Shown one piece after another: positions 34,510 to 43,231 of a DNA stretch of 64,000 nt. Position 1 is the stretch's first letter, and every line of letters begins with the position of its first letter. The notes under the pieces were generated by a model. It was not told where the DNA came from, made no database searches, and saw only the letters and a program-made list of their open reading frames with translations. Origin of the DNA: an uncultured Chthonomonadales bacterium (GTDB lineage Bacteria; Armatimonadota; Chthonomonadetes; Chthonomonadales; CAJBBX01). The translations under genes and the position numbers were made by a program. The stretch covers positions 1 through 64,000 of the forward strand of contig CALLMM010000012.1 in the NCBI GenBank assembly GCA_938005745.1. Reading direction: 5' to 3'.

Positions 34510-34539
34510 TTGACCCGGCGCGGAGGAATCGGATATACT
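34510..34539 (+). promoter_or_regulatory. Promoter upstream of purL
   Basis: TTGACC at 34510-34515 and TATACT at 34534-34539 with an 18-base spacer. The predicted transcript begins near 34546, about 105 bases before the purL start, and runs straight into the hairpin at 34551. Confidence 0.65.
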
Positions 34540-34550
34540 GAGTATGCAGG

Positions 34551-34599
34551 AGAAAAGGCGAGTAGGGAGGTAGCAGACTGCGCCTTTTCTCTTTTTTTC
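34551..34599 (+). terminator. Intrinsic terminator in the purL leader (possible attenuator)
   Basis: AGAAAAGGCG and CGCCTTTTCT form a perfect 10-bp stem with a 20-base loop, followed by seven T residues. The bases before it belong to the leader of purL, not to an upstream gene. The gap 34315-34651 otherwise holds only the divergent gene's upstream region and the purL promoter; no aptamer-like fold is evident. Confidence 0.6.
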
Positions 34600-34651
34600 T
34601 GATCATCATAACACCTCGCATAGATTGGTTTCGCTTACAGGAGAGCCATTC

Positions 34652-36904
34652 GTGTTACCCTCTCTGGCTTACCGCGAAATGGGGCTGAACGACCTCGAGT
34701 ATCAGCGTATCGAGGCGATCCTGAACCGCGAGCCGACCATCACGGAGCTGGGCATGTTTGCCGTGATGTGGTCGGAGCACTGCGGTTACAAATACTCCCG
34801 ACCTATCCTCTCTCTCTTCAAAACCTATCGCGAAGCGCAGTCACAGGGCGCGCTGGAGAACGCCGGCGTAATCCCGTTGGATGAGCGGCTGGGGATCGTC
34901 TTCAAGATGGAAAGCCACAATCATCCCTCCGCCGTTGAGCCGTTTCAGGGGGCGGCGACCGGCGTCGGCGGTATCCTTCGCGACATCTTCACCATGGGGG
35001 CGCGCCCGATCGCCAATCTCAACAGCCTGCGATTCGGACTGATCGAGGGACGCAGCCGCAAAGCCGCCAGGAACCGCTATCTGTTCGAACATGTGGTAGA
35101 CGGGATTGCGCACTACGGCAACTGCGTGGGCGTTCCGACGGTCGCGGGAGAGGTAGTCTTCAATCGCTGCTACGACGGTAATCCGCTCGTAAACGCGATG
35201 GCGGTGGGAGTCGTCGAACTCGATAAGATCGCGAAAGCGCGCGCAGAGGGGGTCGGCAACGCTGTTCTCTATGTCGGCTCCAGTACCGGCAAAGACGGCA
35301 TTCACGGCGCGACCTTCGCGTCGGTGGAACTGGGTCCCGACTCGGAGAGCAAGCGTCCCAACGTCCAGATGGGCGATCCCTTCATGGAAAAGCTGCTGAT
35401 TGAGGCGACCCTGGAGGCGCTGGCGACAGGAGAGATCGTCGGGATACAGGATATGGGAGCCGCCGGATTGACCTGCTCCACTTCGGAGACCGCTGCAAAA
35501 GCGGGCAACGGCATCGAGATTGATGTGCTGAAGGTTCCCCGCCGAGAAGCGAACATGACCCCCTACGAGATCATGCTGTCGGAGTCACAGGAGCGCATGC
35601 TGGCGATCGTGCGAAAGGGCGCGGAGGATCGGGTCGCCGCCGTGTTTCAGAAGTGGGGACTGAATGCAGTGGTGATCGGGCATGTTACCGATGACGGACT
35701 GCTGAGGGTTAAAGAGGGTGATAAGGTGGTTGCGGAGGTGCCGGCGCGCTCCCTGACGGATGAGTGCCCCACTTATCGCCTGGAGGCGCGAGAGCCGGAG
35801 TATATAGCAAAGGTTCAGTCCTTCGATCCGTTGACGGCGCTGGAACCCCCCGACTATAACGAAGTGCTGCTCAGGCTGCTTGCCTCTCCGACGATCGCCA
35901 GCAAAGAGTGGGTCACCCAGCAGTACGACAGCATGGTGCAGACTCAGACCGTGCTCAACCCGGGACAGGGAGACGCCGCCATCCTGCGAATCCGCGAGAC
36001 CCGGAAGGGGATCGCTCTTAAAGTAGACGGCAACGGGCGTTACTGCTATCTCGACCCGTATATCGGCGGACAGATCGCGGTGGCGGAGGCGGCACGGAAC
36101 GTGGTCTGCGTGGGCGCGAGACCGGTTGCCGTTACGGACTGCCTGAACTTTGCCAATCCGGAGAAGCCGACCGGGTTCTGGCAGTTCCAGCGCGTTGTAG
36201 AGGGGATCGCCTTCGCGACGGAGGCGCTGGGCACGCCTGTCGTCTCCGGCAATGTCTCCTTCTACAATGAGACTCCCGAAGGCGCGATCTACCCGACGCC
36301 TACCATCGGGATGCTGGGCATTCTGGACGATGTCAACCAGCGATGCGCAACGGCGTTCCGGGACGAAGGGGACATTCTGGTGCTGCTGCGCGCTGATAAC
36401 GATCCATCGGGCGGACTGGGGGGCAGCGAATACCTCTCCCTCATCCATAACATGGAAGCGGGCATGCCTCCTTCACTGGACATCGAGGCGGAGAAACGGC
36501 TTCAGGCGTGCGTTCTGGAGGCGATTCGTGAGGGGCTGCTGGCGTCGGCGCACGACTGCTCAGACGGCGGTCTGGCGGTATGCATCAGCGAGTGCGCCAT
36601 CGCGGGAGGCGTCGGCGCGTCTCTGCTGCTGCGCTACTCCGATTTTGAAGACCTGCCGCCGAGCGCGATCTTTTTCGGAGAGGCGCAGTCGCGCGTTCTG
36701 GTCTCTGTCCGAACCGATAAACAGCTTCGCAAACTGGAGCAGATGGCGCAGACGCACGGCATCCGCGCTCACTGGCTCGGTTCGGTGGGAGGCGACTCGC
36801 TGCGTATCGCGCTCGATGGAGAGTATCTGATTGATCTGAAGGTCGAGACGCTGGCAGACACCTACAACAACTCTATTCGTAAAATCATGTCCGCAGTATC
36901 CTAG
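34652..36904 (+). CDS. purL: Phosphoribosylformylglycinamidine synthase subunit PurL
   Basis: PurL converts FGAR to FGAM in step four of purine synthesis, using ATP and ammonia delivered by PurQ with help from PurS. The 750-residue length matches the small, three-subunit type. Motifs seen: MWSEHCGYKYSRP near residue 35 (catalytic His), FKMESHNHPSAVEPFQGAATG near 78, IQDMGAAGL and SDGGLAV. GTG 34652 follows AGGAGAG at good spacing and is preferred to the TTG at 34625. purQ and purS are not in the window. purF follows after 75 bases. Confidence 0.93.
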   Translation: MLPSLAYREMGLNDLEYQRIEAILNREPTITELGMFAVMWSEHCGYKYSRPILSLFKTYREAQSQGALENAGVIPLDERLGIVFKMESHNHPSAVEPFQGAATGVGGILRDIFTMGARPIANLNSLRFGLIEGRSRKAARNRYLFEHVVDGIAHYGNCVGVPTVAGEVVFNRCYDGNPLVNAMAVGVVELDKIAKARAEGVGNAVLYVGSSTGKDGIHGATFASVELGPDSESKRPNVQMGDPFMEKLLIEATLEALATGEIVGIQDMGAAGLTCSTSETAAKAGNGIEIDVLKVPRREANMTPYEIMLSESQERMLAIVRKGAEDRVAAVFQKWGLNAVVIGHVTDDGLLRVKEGDKVVAEVPARSLTDECPTYRLEAREPEYIAKVQSFDPLTALEPPDYNEVLLRLLASPTIASKEWVTQQYDSMVQTQTVLNPGQGDAAILRIRETRKGIALKVDGNGRYCYLDPYIGGQIAVAEAARNVVCVGARPVAVTDCLNFANPEKPTGFWQFQRVVEGIAFATEALGTPVVSGNVSFYNETPEGAIYPTPTIGMLGILDDVNQRCATAFRDEGDILVLLRADNDPSGGLGGSEYLSLIHNMEAGMPPSLDIEAEKRLQACVLEAIREGLLASAHDCSDGGLAVCISECAIAGGVGASLLLRYSDFEDLPPSAIFFGEAQSRVLVSVRTDKQLRKLEQMAQTHGIRAHWLGSVGGDSLRIALDGEYLIDLKVETLADTYNNSIRKIMSAVS

Positions 36905-36979
36905 GGGTTTAGCTGTTTACGAGTGAAGTGGACTCGCTGAGACGACAGACGGAGACGCACGCGGATAAGGGGAGCGGTA

Positions 36980-38497
36980 GTGGCGTTCTCATCAGACAAC
37001 GCATTCGGTCCTGAAGAGGGACCGAAAGAAGAGTGCGGCATTCTTGGCATCTATGGCAGGGGAGAGGATGTCGCCCGCTTAACCTACTTTGGCCTCTTTG
37101 CCCTCCAGCATCGGGGTCAGGAGAGCGCGGGCATTGCGGTCAGCAATGGAGAGCGTATCCGGGTGCATAAAGATATGGGGTTGGTTACCCAGGTCTTCGA
37201 CGAAGAGAGCCTGCAATCGCTCACCGGACATATCGCCATCGGGCATACACGCTATTCTACCACCGGCTCCAGCGTTGTTCGCAACGCACAGCCGCTCTCC
37301 TGCTCCTCTGTGGTGGGAGACATCGCCGTCGCGCATAATGGAAACCTGGTCAACACGGCGCATCTAAGCTGCGAACTCAAGAAGGACGGCGTGATTTTCC
37401 AGACCACCAACGACAGCGAGGTGATCGCGCAGCTAATCGCTCGCAGCGCACGGGAGAATGTCGAGCAGGGAATCATCGAGGCGATGCAGAAGCTTCGCGG
37501 CGCCTATTCGCTGACCATCATCACACAGGATAGACTGATCGGCGTGCGCGACCCCTACGGCGTGCGTCCGCTCTGTCTGGGCTATATGAACGGCGATCCG
37601 ATCAGTCCGGACCGGAAGACCGCCTATGTCCTCGCCTCCGAGACCTGTGCGCTGAACGTGATCGGCGCGCACTTCATCCGTGAGGTGGAGCCGGGCGAGA
37701 TGGTGGTGATTGACGATGAGGGCGAGCGTGAGTATCAGGCGGTGCCTGCCCAACGTCATGCGACCTGTCTGTTTGAGTTTATCTACTTTGCCCGCCCGGA
37801 CAGTCATATCTTCGATAAGAATCTCCATGCCGCCCGTCGAAGAATGGGACACGAACTGGCGCGCGAGCATCCCTGCAAAGACGCCCATGTAGTCGTAGCG
37901 ATCCCCGACTCCGCAACGCCCGCCGCGCTGGGCTTTGCCGAGGCGTCCCGCATTCCGTTCAGCGAGGGCGTCATCAAGAACCGGTATATTGGACGAACCT
38001 TCATACAACCCGACCCGCGCATGCGCGATCTGGGCGTAAGGATGAAGTTCACGCCTCTGCGCGAAGTCCTTGCGGGCAAAAAGGTCGTGATGGTGGACGA
38101 CTCTATCGTGAGAGGAACCACAACCGGAAAGCTGGTGCGGATGCTCTTTGACGCGGGCGCGCTGGAGGTGCATGTGCGCATCAGCGCGCCGCCGGTACAG
38201 TATCCCTGCTTCTACGGGATTGACATGGCAAGCCAGAAGGAGCTTGTTGCGGCGACGAAATCCATCGAAGAGATACGGGAGATGATCGGAGCAACCTCGC
38301 TGGGCTATCTGTCGCTGGAGGGCGTAGTTCGCGCGGTCGGACTGCACAAGAACAAGTTCTGCCGCGCCTGTTTCGACGGTCACTATCCGATCCGAATCCC
38401 GCACGATGTGAAGGTTACCAAGTGGATGCTGGAGGAGCAGGAGAAACCGGGAGATTGGGAGGGCGGTCCGGACGACGGCGCTCCCGACTCGGATTGA
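36980..38497 (+). CDS. purF: Amidophosphoribosyltransferase PurF
   Basis: PurF makes phosphoribosylamine from PRPP and glutamine, the first committed step of purine synthesis. The 505-residue chain begins with an 18-residue leader before CGILGIYG, so Cys19 should become the N-terminal nucleophile after cleavage. The glutaminase domain (LQHRGQESAGIA, GHTRYSTTG) is followed by a phosphoribosyltransferase domain with VVMVDDSIVRGTT. Cysteines at ATCLFEF, QYPCFYG and FCRACFDG fit the Bacillus-type [4Fe-4S] enzyme. GTG start after AAGGGGAGCG. Probably in one operon with purL. Confidence 0.93.
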   Translation: MAFSSDNAFGPEEGPKEECGILGIYGRGEDVARLTYFGLFALQHRGQESAGIAVSNGERIRVHKDMGLVTQVFDEESLQSLTGHIAIGHTRYSTTGSSVVRNAQPLSCSSVVGDIAVAHNGNLVNTAHLSCELKKDGVIFQTTNDSEVIAQLIARSARENVEQGIIEAMQKLRGAYSLTIITQDRLIGVRDPYGVRPLCLGYMNGDPISPDRKTAYVLASETCALNVIGAHFIREVEPGEMVVIDDEGEREYQAVPAQRHATCLFEFIYFARPDSHIFDKNLHAARRRMGHELAREHPCKDAHVVVAIPDSATPAALGFAEASRIPFSEGVIKNRYIGRTFIQPDPRMRDLGVRMKFTPLREVLAGKKVVMVDDSIVRGTTTGKLVRMLFDAGALEVHVRISAPPVQYPCFYGIDMASQKELVAATKSIEEIREMIGATSLGYLSLEGVVRAVGLHKNKFCRACFDGHYPIRIPHDVKVTKWMLEEQEKPGDWEGGPDDGAPDSD

Positions 38498-38511
38498 GAA
38501 TCAGGAGCGCT

Positions 38512-39294
38512 ATGACCATGATGCCCGTTGGAAAACCCGGTCCGATGTCCGATCTAGAACGCTTCCTCTTCGATGTCACCGGGTATCTGATCATTCCGGA
38601 CGTTCTGACGCCGCAAGAGGTGGAAGCCTGTCTGGAAGCCGCCAAACGCGCCCATGCTCCATACCCGCCGGACAGATGGCGACAACTGGGAGCTGTCTAC
38701 GAGCAGGAGCCTGCCATCGAGAACCTGATAGATCATCCGGCAATCCTGCCCAAAGTGCGCGCGCTGCTGGGCGACTACTTCATTCTTCAGAGCAGCTGGT
38801 GCACGATGGTTCCTCCCGGCTATGTGGGAGGCGGCTATCACCAGGATGGATCAGGGGTCTACGAGTTTCGACGGCTTGCCCTGCCGACGCCGCTGGTTCA
38901 ACTGCGCGTGGGCTTTTTCCTGACCGATCAGACCCAGGAGAACATGGGCAACATGGTTATGATCCCGGGCAGTCATAACGCCTCTGTCCCGCTGCCGCGC
39001 CAGGAGAACCTCGACGATCTGCCGATCCGTCATGTGGTTTGCGGTAAACCGGGGACGGTACTGATGTTTCATCAGGGCGTATACCACTGCGGAACCCGCA
39101 ACGAGATGAGCTTCCATCGCTACATTCAGCATATGGTTTATGCACCGCCCTGGCTGATACCGTCCGATCGAAAACGCAATTCGCCGGAGTTTCTGGAGCG
39201 CACCACGCCCCTGCGCCGCGCACTGCTGGGAGAGTGGGAGCGACCGGAAGCGCCTTTCGGAATGGGATACACAAAGCCTCCGTTTCCGGACTGA
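38512..39294 (+). CDS. Phytanoyl-CoA dioxygenase (PhyH) family oxygenase
   Basis: Fe(II)/2-oxoglutarate oxygenase fold of 260 residues. GYLIIPDVLTPQEV is the typical N-terminal block; YHQDGSG gives the HxD pair, YHCGTRNE the distal His, and an Arg nearby may bind 2-oxoglutarate. The substrate is unknown; family members hydroxylate many small molecules and sugars. ATG 38512, with AGGAGCG before it, starts 15 bases after purF. Whether it belongs to purine metabolism or merely sits in the transcript is unclear. Confidence 0.85.
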   Translation: MTMMPVGKPGPMSDLERFLFDVTGYLIIPDVLTPQEVEACLEAAKRAHAPYPPDRWRQLGAVYEQEPAIENLIDHPAILPKVRALLGDYFILQSSWCTMVPPGYVGGGYHQDGSGVYEFRRLALPTPLVQLRVGFFLTDQTQENMGNMVMIPGSHNASVPLPRQENLDDLPIRHVVCGKPGTVLMFHQGVYHCGTRNEMSFHRYIQHMVYAPPWLIPSDRKRNSPEFLERTTPLRRALLGEWERPEAPFGMGYTKPPFPD

Positions 39295-39351
39295 CCGAAG
39301 GCTGGGCGTAAAGCGCGATATTTTCTCCGTTATACATTATCAGGGAAGGCG

Positions 39352-39468
39352 GAAGATCGCTTCGCTGCGCTCGCAATGACAATGTGAGTGCAAGTTGCGT
39401 GTAACTGGAATGGTCGAACGTCACAATCTGTCGTTGTGAGGGAGGCGGAGCCGAACGAAGCAATCTTC
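39352..39468. repeat. MITE-like dispersed element, copy 2
   Basis: Starts GAAGATCGCTTCGCTGCGC and ends ACGAAGCAATCTTC, so its ends form an imperfect inverted repeat of about 15 bases. The inner CGCAATGACAATG and GTAACTGGAATGG match the element at 1371-1519. It occupies the gap between the PhyH gene and a hypothetical gene, and no gene lies in the rest of that gap. Confidence 0.6.
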
Positions 39469-39574
39469 GGATGCCCGACCGAAGCAGAAATGAGATTCAA
39501 GAAACCTTCGCTGCATCCTGGCCGTCTGTGTTTCGATAGACTGACCGGGATCGAACACGGAGGGAGGCTGAAAG

Positions 39575-40315
39575 ATGTTAAATACCATTCTAAAGCGCGT
39601 GGTTGGCGCGGCGGTCGTGGCTGCTGGAGCGACGGCAGCGACCGCCGGAGCCCGCTATGTCAACAGCAAGCGGATCAATGCCGGGGAGAAGCTGGGAAAG
39701 GCGCTGCTTGATACCCAGCGGCTGGAAGAGGCGGGCAGCTACTCCGCCAGTGAGAGCGAGGCGGCTCTGGCAGCCTGCGCCGCCTATCTGATCAATGTGG
39801 CGTATAACGCCGCATCCGGCATCTCCGGACCGCCGGCGATGGATGCGGTCGGGTACGAGAGAAAGGTCAGCAGCGAGCGCAGCAGCGCGGTCGCCAGCAT
39901 CATCACCACCGCGCACGAACCGGACACACGCTGGCAGTTTGATGTGGAGATCCCCGGCGTGGGGCGCATCAGCGGCAGCAGACGTCTCACCTCCGCGAAG
40001 TTTTCCGGCGCCCGCATGCATATGCGCACACCCGACACCATGTCTATCCGTTTTGAAAACGGTTACGTGGCGAATATCGAATCCGATCTGGAGTTTTCCG
40101 GCGGACTACTGCCCTTCGCCGGTCCACGCACCATGATCTCCGGCTCCGCCTCTCTCTCGGATAACCGCGGTAATGTGGGCAGACTGCGTATCGAGTCCTC
40201 CGGCGAAGTCAGTGGAACGATTACACGCGGCACGGATATCGTGGGACGCTTCGACGGCTCTCTTGAAGAGGGAGTCACGTTCCGACAATACCTGTCGGGA
40301 ACGCAGACGTCCTGA
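39575..40315 (+). CDS. Hypothetical protein with N-terminal signal or anchor (246 aa)
   Basis: I do not recognise the family. The first 27 residues (VVGAAVVAAGATAATAGA) are hydrophobic and Ala-rich, like a weak signal or membrane anchor. Residues 30-95 are helical and Ala/Glu-rich; the rest alternates like a beta-barrel or beta-sandwich with many Ser, Gly and Arg. GGAGGGAGG precedes the ATG. It is followed at 40342 and 40965 by two secreted paralogs, so it may belong to the same envelope-related cluster. Confidence 0.6.
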   Translation: MLNTILKRVVGAAVVAAGATAATAGARYVNSKRINAGEKLGKALLDTQRLEEAGSYSASESEAALAACAAYLINVAYNAASGISGPPAMDAVGYERKVSSERSSAVASIITTAHEPDTRWQFDVEIPGVGRISGSRRLTSAKFSGARMHMRTPDTMSIRFENGYVANIESDLEFSGGLLPFAGPRTMISGSASLSDNRGNVGRLRIESSGEVSGTITRGTDIVGRFDGSLEEGVTFRQYLSGTQTS

Positions 40316-40341
40316 TTTTTCAGAAACGAGGTTTAAAACGA

Positions 40342-40875
40342 ATGAGACTATGCTTTCGGTTGGCGATGGCAGCCGCCCTTCTGCTGGCACTGTGCGGCAG
40401 TTCGGCGAATGCTCAGGGTGAGTGGAAACGATTTACCAGCAGCAAGGGCGGTTTCAATGTTCTGATGCCAGGCACTCCGAAAGAGAGCGTCGAATACCTG
40501 GACCAGGAGAAGAAACTCGCACTCTATCAATTTCTGGTGGAGAAGGAGCAGGGAAATATTGCCTATCTGACGACCTACTCGGACTACAACCCGGACGATG
40601 TCAAGCGCGTGAAACCCGACACACTGCTGGAGAACGCCAGCGAAGGCGCGCGAAATGCTGTCAACGGCAAGGTCGTTCGCAAACAGAAGGTTACGCTGAG
40701 CGGCAACCCGGGTCTTGAGTTTGAGTTCGATCTTCCAGACAGCGGCAAGTATATTGCCCGTATCTATCTCGTAAAGTCGCGTCTCTACCAGACGATCTAT
40801 GTCGGGGTCAACAATCGCACGAAAAAAGCGGACGCGATGAAGTACATCACCTCATTCCGTCTCAACTCCCAGTAG
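40342..40875 (+). CDS. Secreted hypothetical protein, paralog A (177 aa)
   Basis: A signal peptide (MRLCFRLAMAAALLLALCG, cut near ANAQ) precedes a single domain. The domain starts WKRFTSSKGGFNVLMPGTPKES, shows AYLTTYSDYNPDDV and ends KYITSFRLN. The neighbour at 40965 has the same order: WKPFASKEGGFSVMMPGTPK, VVMYSDYPEDGV and FVGSFKLTK. The KGGFxVxMPGTP opening is common in exported proteins of unknown role. It lies 26 bases after the previous gene. Confidence 0.7.
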   Translation: MRLCFRLAMAAALLLALCGSSANAQGEWKRFTSSKGGFNVLMPGTPKESVEYLDQEKKLALYQFLVEKEQGNIAYLTTYSDYNPDDVKRVKPDTLLENASEGARNAVNGKVVRKQKVTLSGNPGLEFEFDLPDSGKYIARIYLVKSRLYQTIYVGVNNRTKKADAMKYITSFRLNSQ

Positions 40876-40964
40876 CCGATCCAGACCATGCCCGTCTGAC
40901 GCCCGAAATAGAGACTATTCCGGGCGGATGCCTTGTTCCGGGAAGCACACCTGAGAGGAGATTC

Positions 40965-41483
40965 ATGCAGACACCGATCGTCTCAATGCTGTTGATGCTG
41001 GTTTTGATGGCTGGAGGAGGGGGACAGGGAGCCTGGAAGCCTTTCGCCTCGAAAGAGGGCGGGTTCAGCGTCATGATGCCCGGGACCCCGAAACCGATGC
41101 GACAGTCGTTGAACACGCAGGCGGGTCCCATCGCCATGAACATGTTTGTGCTGGATATGGGAACGACCGCTTATGTGGTGATGTACTCCGACTATCCTGA
41201 GGATGGTGTTAAAAAGGCAGGCGTTGCGAAAGTACTGAAAGGCGCACGCGATGGCGCTGTGAATAACGCGCGCGGCGCGAAACTCCTCTCGGAGAAACAG
41301 ATCAGCCTCAACGGACACCCCGGAGTGGAACTGAAGATGGAGCAGGGAGCGCAGGGAATCCTGCTGGCGAGGCTCTACATGGTGCGTAACCGTCTCTATC
41401 AGGCGATCTGCGTGGTGCCGAAAAGCCGTGCCGGTTCCGGAGATATGGAGCGATTCGTAGGGTCTTTCAAGTTGACAAAGTAG
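40965..41483 (+). CDS. Secreted hypothetical protein, paralog B (172 aa)
   Basis: Tandem relative of the gene at 40342 with the same opening and closing blocks but low identity between, so the duplication is old. A hydrophobic N-terminus (SMLLMLVLMAGGGG) acts as signal. GAGAGGAG precedes the ATG. purM follows 23 bases later, so the two paralogs may be read through into purM. Function unknown. Confidence 0.7.
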   Translation: MQTPIVSMLLMLVLMAGGGGQGAWKPFASKEGGFSVMMPGTPKPMRQSLNTQAGPIAMNMFVLDMGTTAYVVMYSDYPEDGVKKAGVAKVLKGARDGAVNNARGAKLLSEKQISLNGHPGVELKMEQGAQGILLARLYMVRNRLYQAICVVPKSRAGSGDMERFVGSFKLTK

Positions 41484-41506
41484 CGGACGGGGAGAGTGAC
41501 TCACGG

Positions 41507-42556
41507 ATGACCAATCAACCGATCACCTATCGCGATGCCGGAGTGGACATTGATACCGCCAATGAAGCGGTTCAGCAGATGCGCGAGCATATTCGTTCGA
41601 CCTTCACTCCCGGAGTGCTCACAGATGTGGGCAGTTTTGGAGGCATGTTCCAACCGGACTGGCAGCGGTACGAAGAGCCGGTGCTCGTCTCCAGCGTAGA
41701 CGGTGTCGGCACCAAGCCCAAAGTCGCCTTCATGATGAACCGCCATGATACGATAGGCATGGATCTGGTCAACCACTGCGTGAACGACATCTTGGTTCAA
41801 GGAGCGAAGCCGCTCTTCTTTCTCGACTACTTTGCGACCGGCAAGCTGAATCGCGAGGTGGCGGTGGATGTGGTTAAGGGGCTCTCAGAGGCTTGCCGGA
41901 GGGTCGGCTGCGCACTGATTGGCGGGGAGACCGCCGAGATGCCGGGTATGTACCAGGACAATGAGTACGACCTGGCGGGAACGATCGTCGGGATCGTGGA
42001 TCGGAAGAAGGTCATTGACGGCTCCCGCATCGTTCCGGGAGACGCCGTCATTGGATTGGCTTCCAGCGGACTGCATACCAACGGCTACTCGCTGGCAAGG
42101 CGCGTGCTTTTTGAGATCGCCGGATACTCCGTCTCTGACACGCCTCCGGAACTGAGCGGCATGACGCTGGGCGAGGTGCTGCTCGCGCCGCATCGCGTCT
42201 ACGCGCCTGCCGTTCTGCCGATCCTGGAGGAGACAGGAACCGGCGTCATCAAGGGGATGGCGCACATCACCGGAGGAGGATTTTATGATAACATCCCGCG
42301 CATCCTCCCCGCGGACTGCTCGGTCAGCGTGGATCGCAGAAACTGGAGTATCCCGCCAATCTTCACCCTCATTCAGCAGCACGGCAACGTTCCCGACCCG
42401 GAGATGTTCCGAACCTTCAATATGGGGATCGGCATGACGCTCATCGTGGAACGGGACTTTTCGCTGGAGGTGATTGACCGTCTGAACCGGGCGGGAGAGA
42501 TCGCCAGTCTGATCGGGGAGGTATATCGCGGCGTTCACGAGGTGGATATTCTGTGA
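41507..42556 (+). CDS. purM: Phosphoribosylformylglycinamidine cyclo-ligase PurM
   Basis: PurM closes the imidazole ring (FGAM to AIR), the step after PurL. The 349-residue protein has the AIR-synthase signatures: TYRDAGVDI at the start, SVDGVGTKPKVA near residue 65, ALIGGETAEMPGMY near 140 and GLASSGLHTNGYSL near 185, then HITGGGFYDNIPR. GGGGAGAG precedes ATG 41507. The HAD gene overlaps its end. Confidence 0.95.
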   Translation: MTNQPITYRDAGVDIDTANEAVQQMREHIRSTFTPGVLTDVGSFGGMFQPDWQRYEEPVLVSSVDGVGTKPKVAFMMNRHDTIGMDLVNHCVNDILVQGAKPLFFLDYFATGKLNREVAVDVVKGLSEACRRVGCALIGGETAEMPGMYQDNEYDLAGTIVGIVDRKKVIDGSRIVPGDAVIGLASSGLHTNGYSLARRVLFEIAGYSVSDTPPELSGMTLGEVLLAPHRVYAPAVLPILEETGTGVIKGMAHITGGGFYDNIPRILPADCSVSVDRRNWSIPPIFTLIQQHGNVPDPEMFRTFNMGIGMTLIVERDFSLEVIDRLNRAGEIASLIGEVYRGVHEVDIL

Positions 42557-43224
42557 CCGGAGACGCACGCAGAGCGTTCGACTGCCTGTTGTGGGATATT
42601 GACGGAACGCTGATAGACACCACCACGCTGATCGTAGAGGCGCTTGACCATACCTATCGCACGTTTTTGTCCAGAACGCTTCCCCCCGATGAGATACGCG
42701 CCATCATTGGCACGCCCCTTGTGCAGCAGATATACGCGCTGGGTGACCCGCGCTCATTCGGCGTCTCGCCGGAGGCGATGATGGAGGAGTTCATCCGCTA
42801 CTATGAGGCGCATAAGAGCCGGGAGCGGATCATTGATACGGCGGTCTCAATGCTGATCGCTGGGAAACGATCCGGCAGACCGACGGGACTGGTAACCTCC
42901 AAAAACAGAGAAGAGATCGCCAATACGCTGCCGCGGCTGGGGATCGTCCCCTATGTGGACTGCATCGTCTCCGCCGATGATGTACAGCGCCCGAAACCCG
43001 ATCCGGAAGGTCTCTTGCTCGCTCTGAAACGTCTCTCCGCTAGCCCGGAGACCACACTCTACATCGGCGACACCGTACACGACATGCGCGCCGGAAAGAG
43101 CGCGAGGGTCGCTCGCTGCGCCGTCACATGGGGAGCCGCTACGCGCGCGCAGCTGGAGGCGGAACGCCCGGAATATCTCCTCGAAGATCCCTCGGAGTTA
43201 GCCGCCGTACTGGACGTTGACTGA
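42553..43224 (+). CDS. HAD-superfamily hydrolase, phosphoglycolate-phosphatase-like
   Basis: HAD phosphatase of 223 residues with motif I LLWDIDGTLID, motif II VTSKNR, motif III lysine at VQRPKPDPEG and motif IV YIGDTVHDM. A helical C1-type cap follows motif I. The GTG start overlaps the purM stop (GTGA), so it is coupled to purM. Substrate is not fixed by the sequence: phosphoglycolate, a nucleotide or pyrophosphate (PpaX-like) are possible. Confidence 0.88.
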   Translation: MTGDARRAFDCLLWDIDGTLIDTTTLIVEALDHTYRTFLSRTLPPDEIRAIIGTPLVQQIYALGDPRSFGVSPEAMMEEFIRYYEAHKSRERIIDTAVSMLIAGKRSGRPTGLVTSKNREEIANTLPRLGIVPYVDCIVSADDVQRPKPDPEGLLLALKRLSASPETTLYIGDTVHDMRAGKSARVARCAVTWGAATRAQLEAERPEYLLEDPSELAAVLDVD

Positions 43225-43231
43225 CGTTTGC

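Noticed and set aside
34315-34651. Purine riboswitch before purL
   Set aside because: No aptamer-like three-way junction with the conserved loops is seen; only a promoter and a terminator hairpin.
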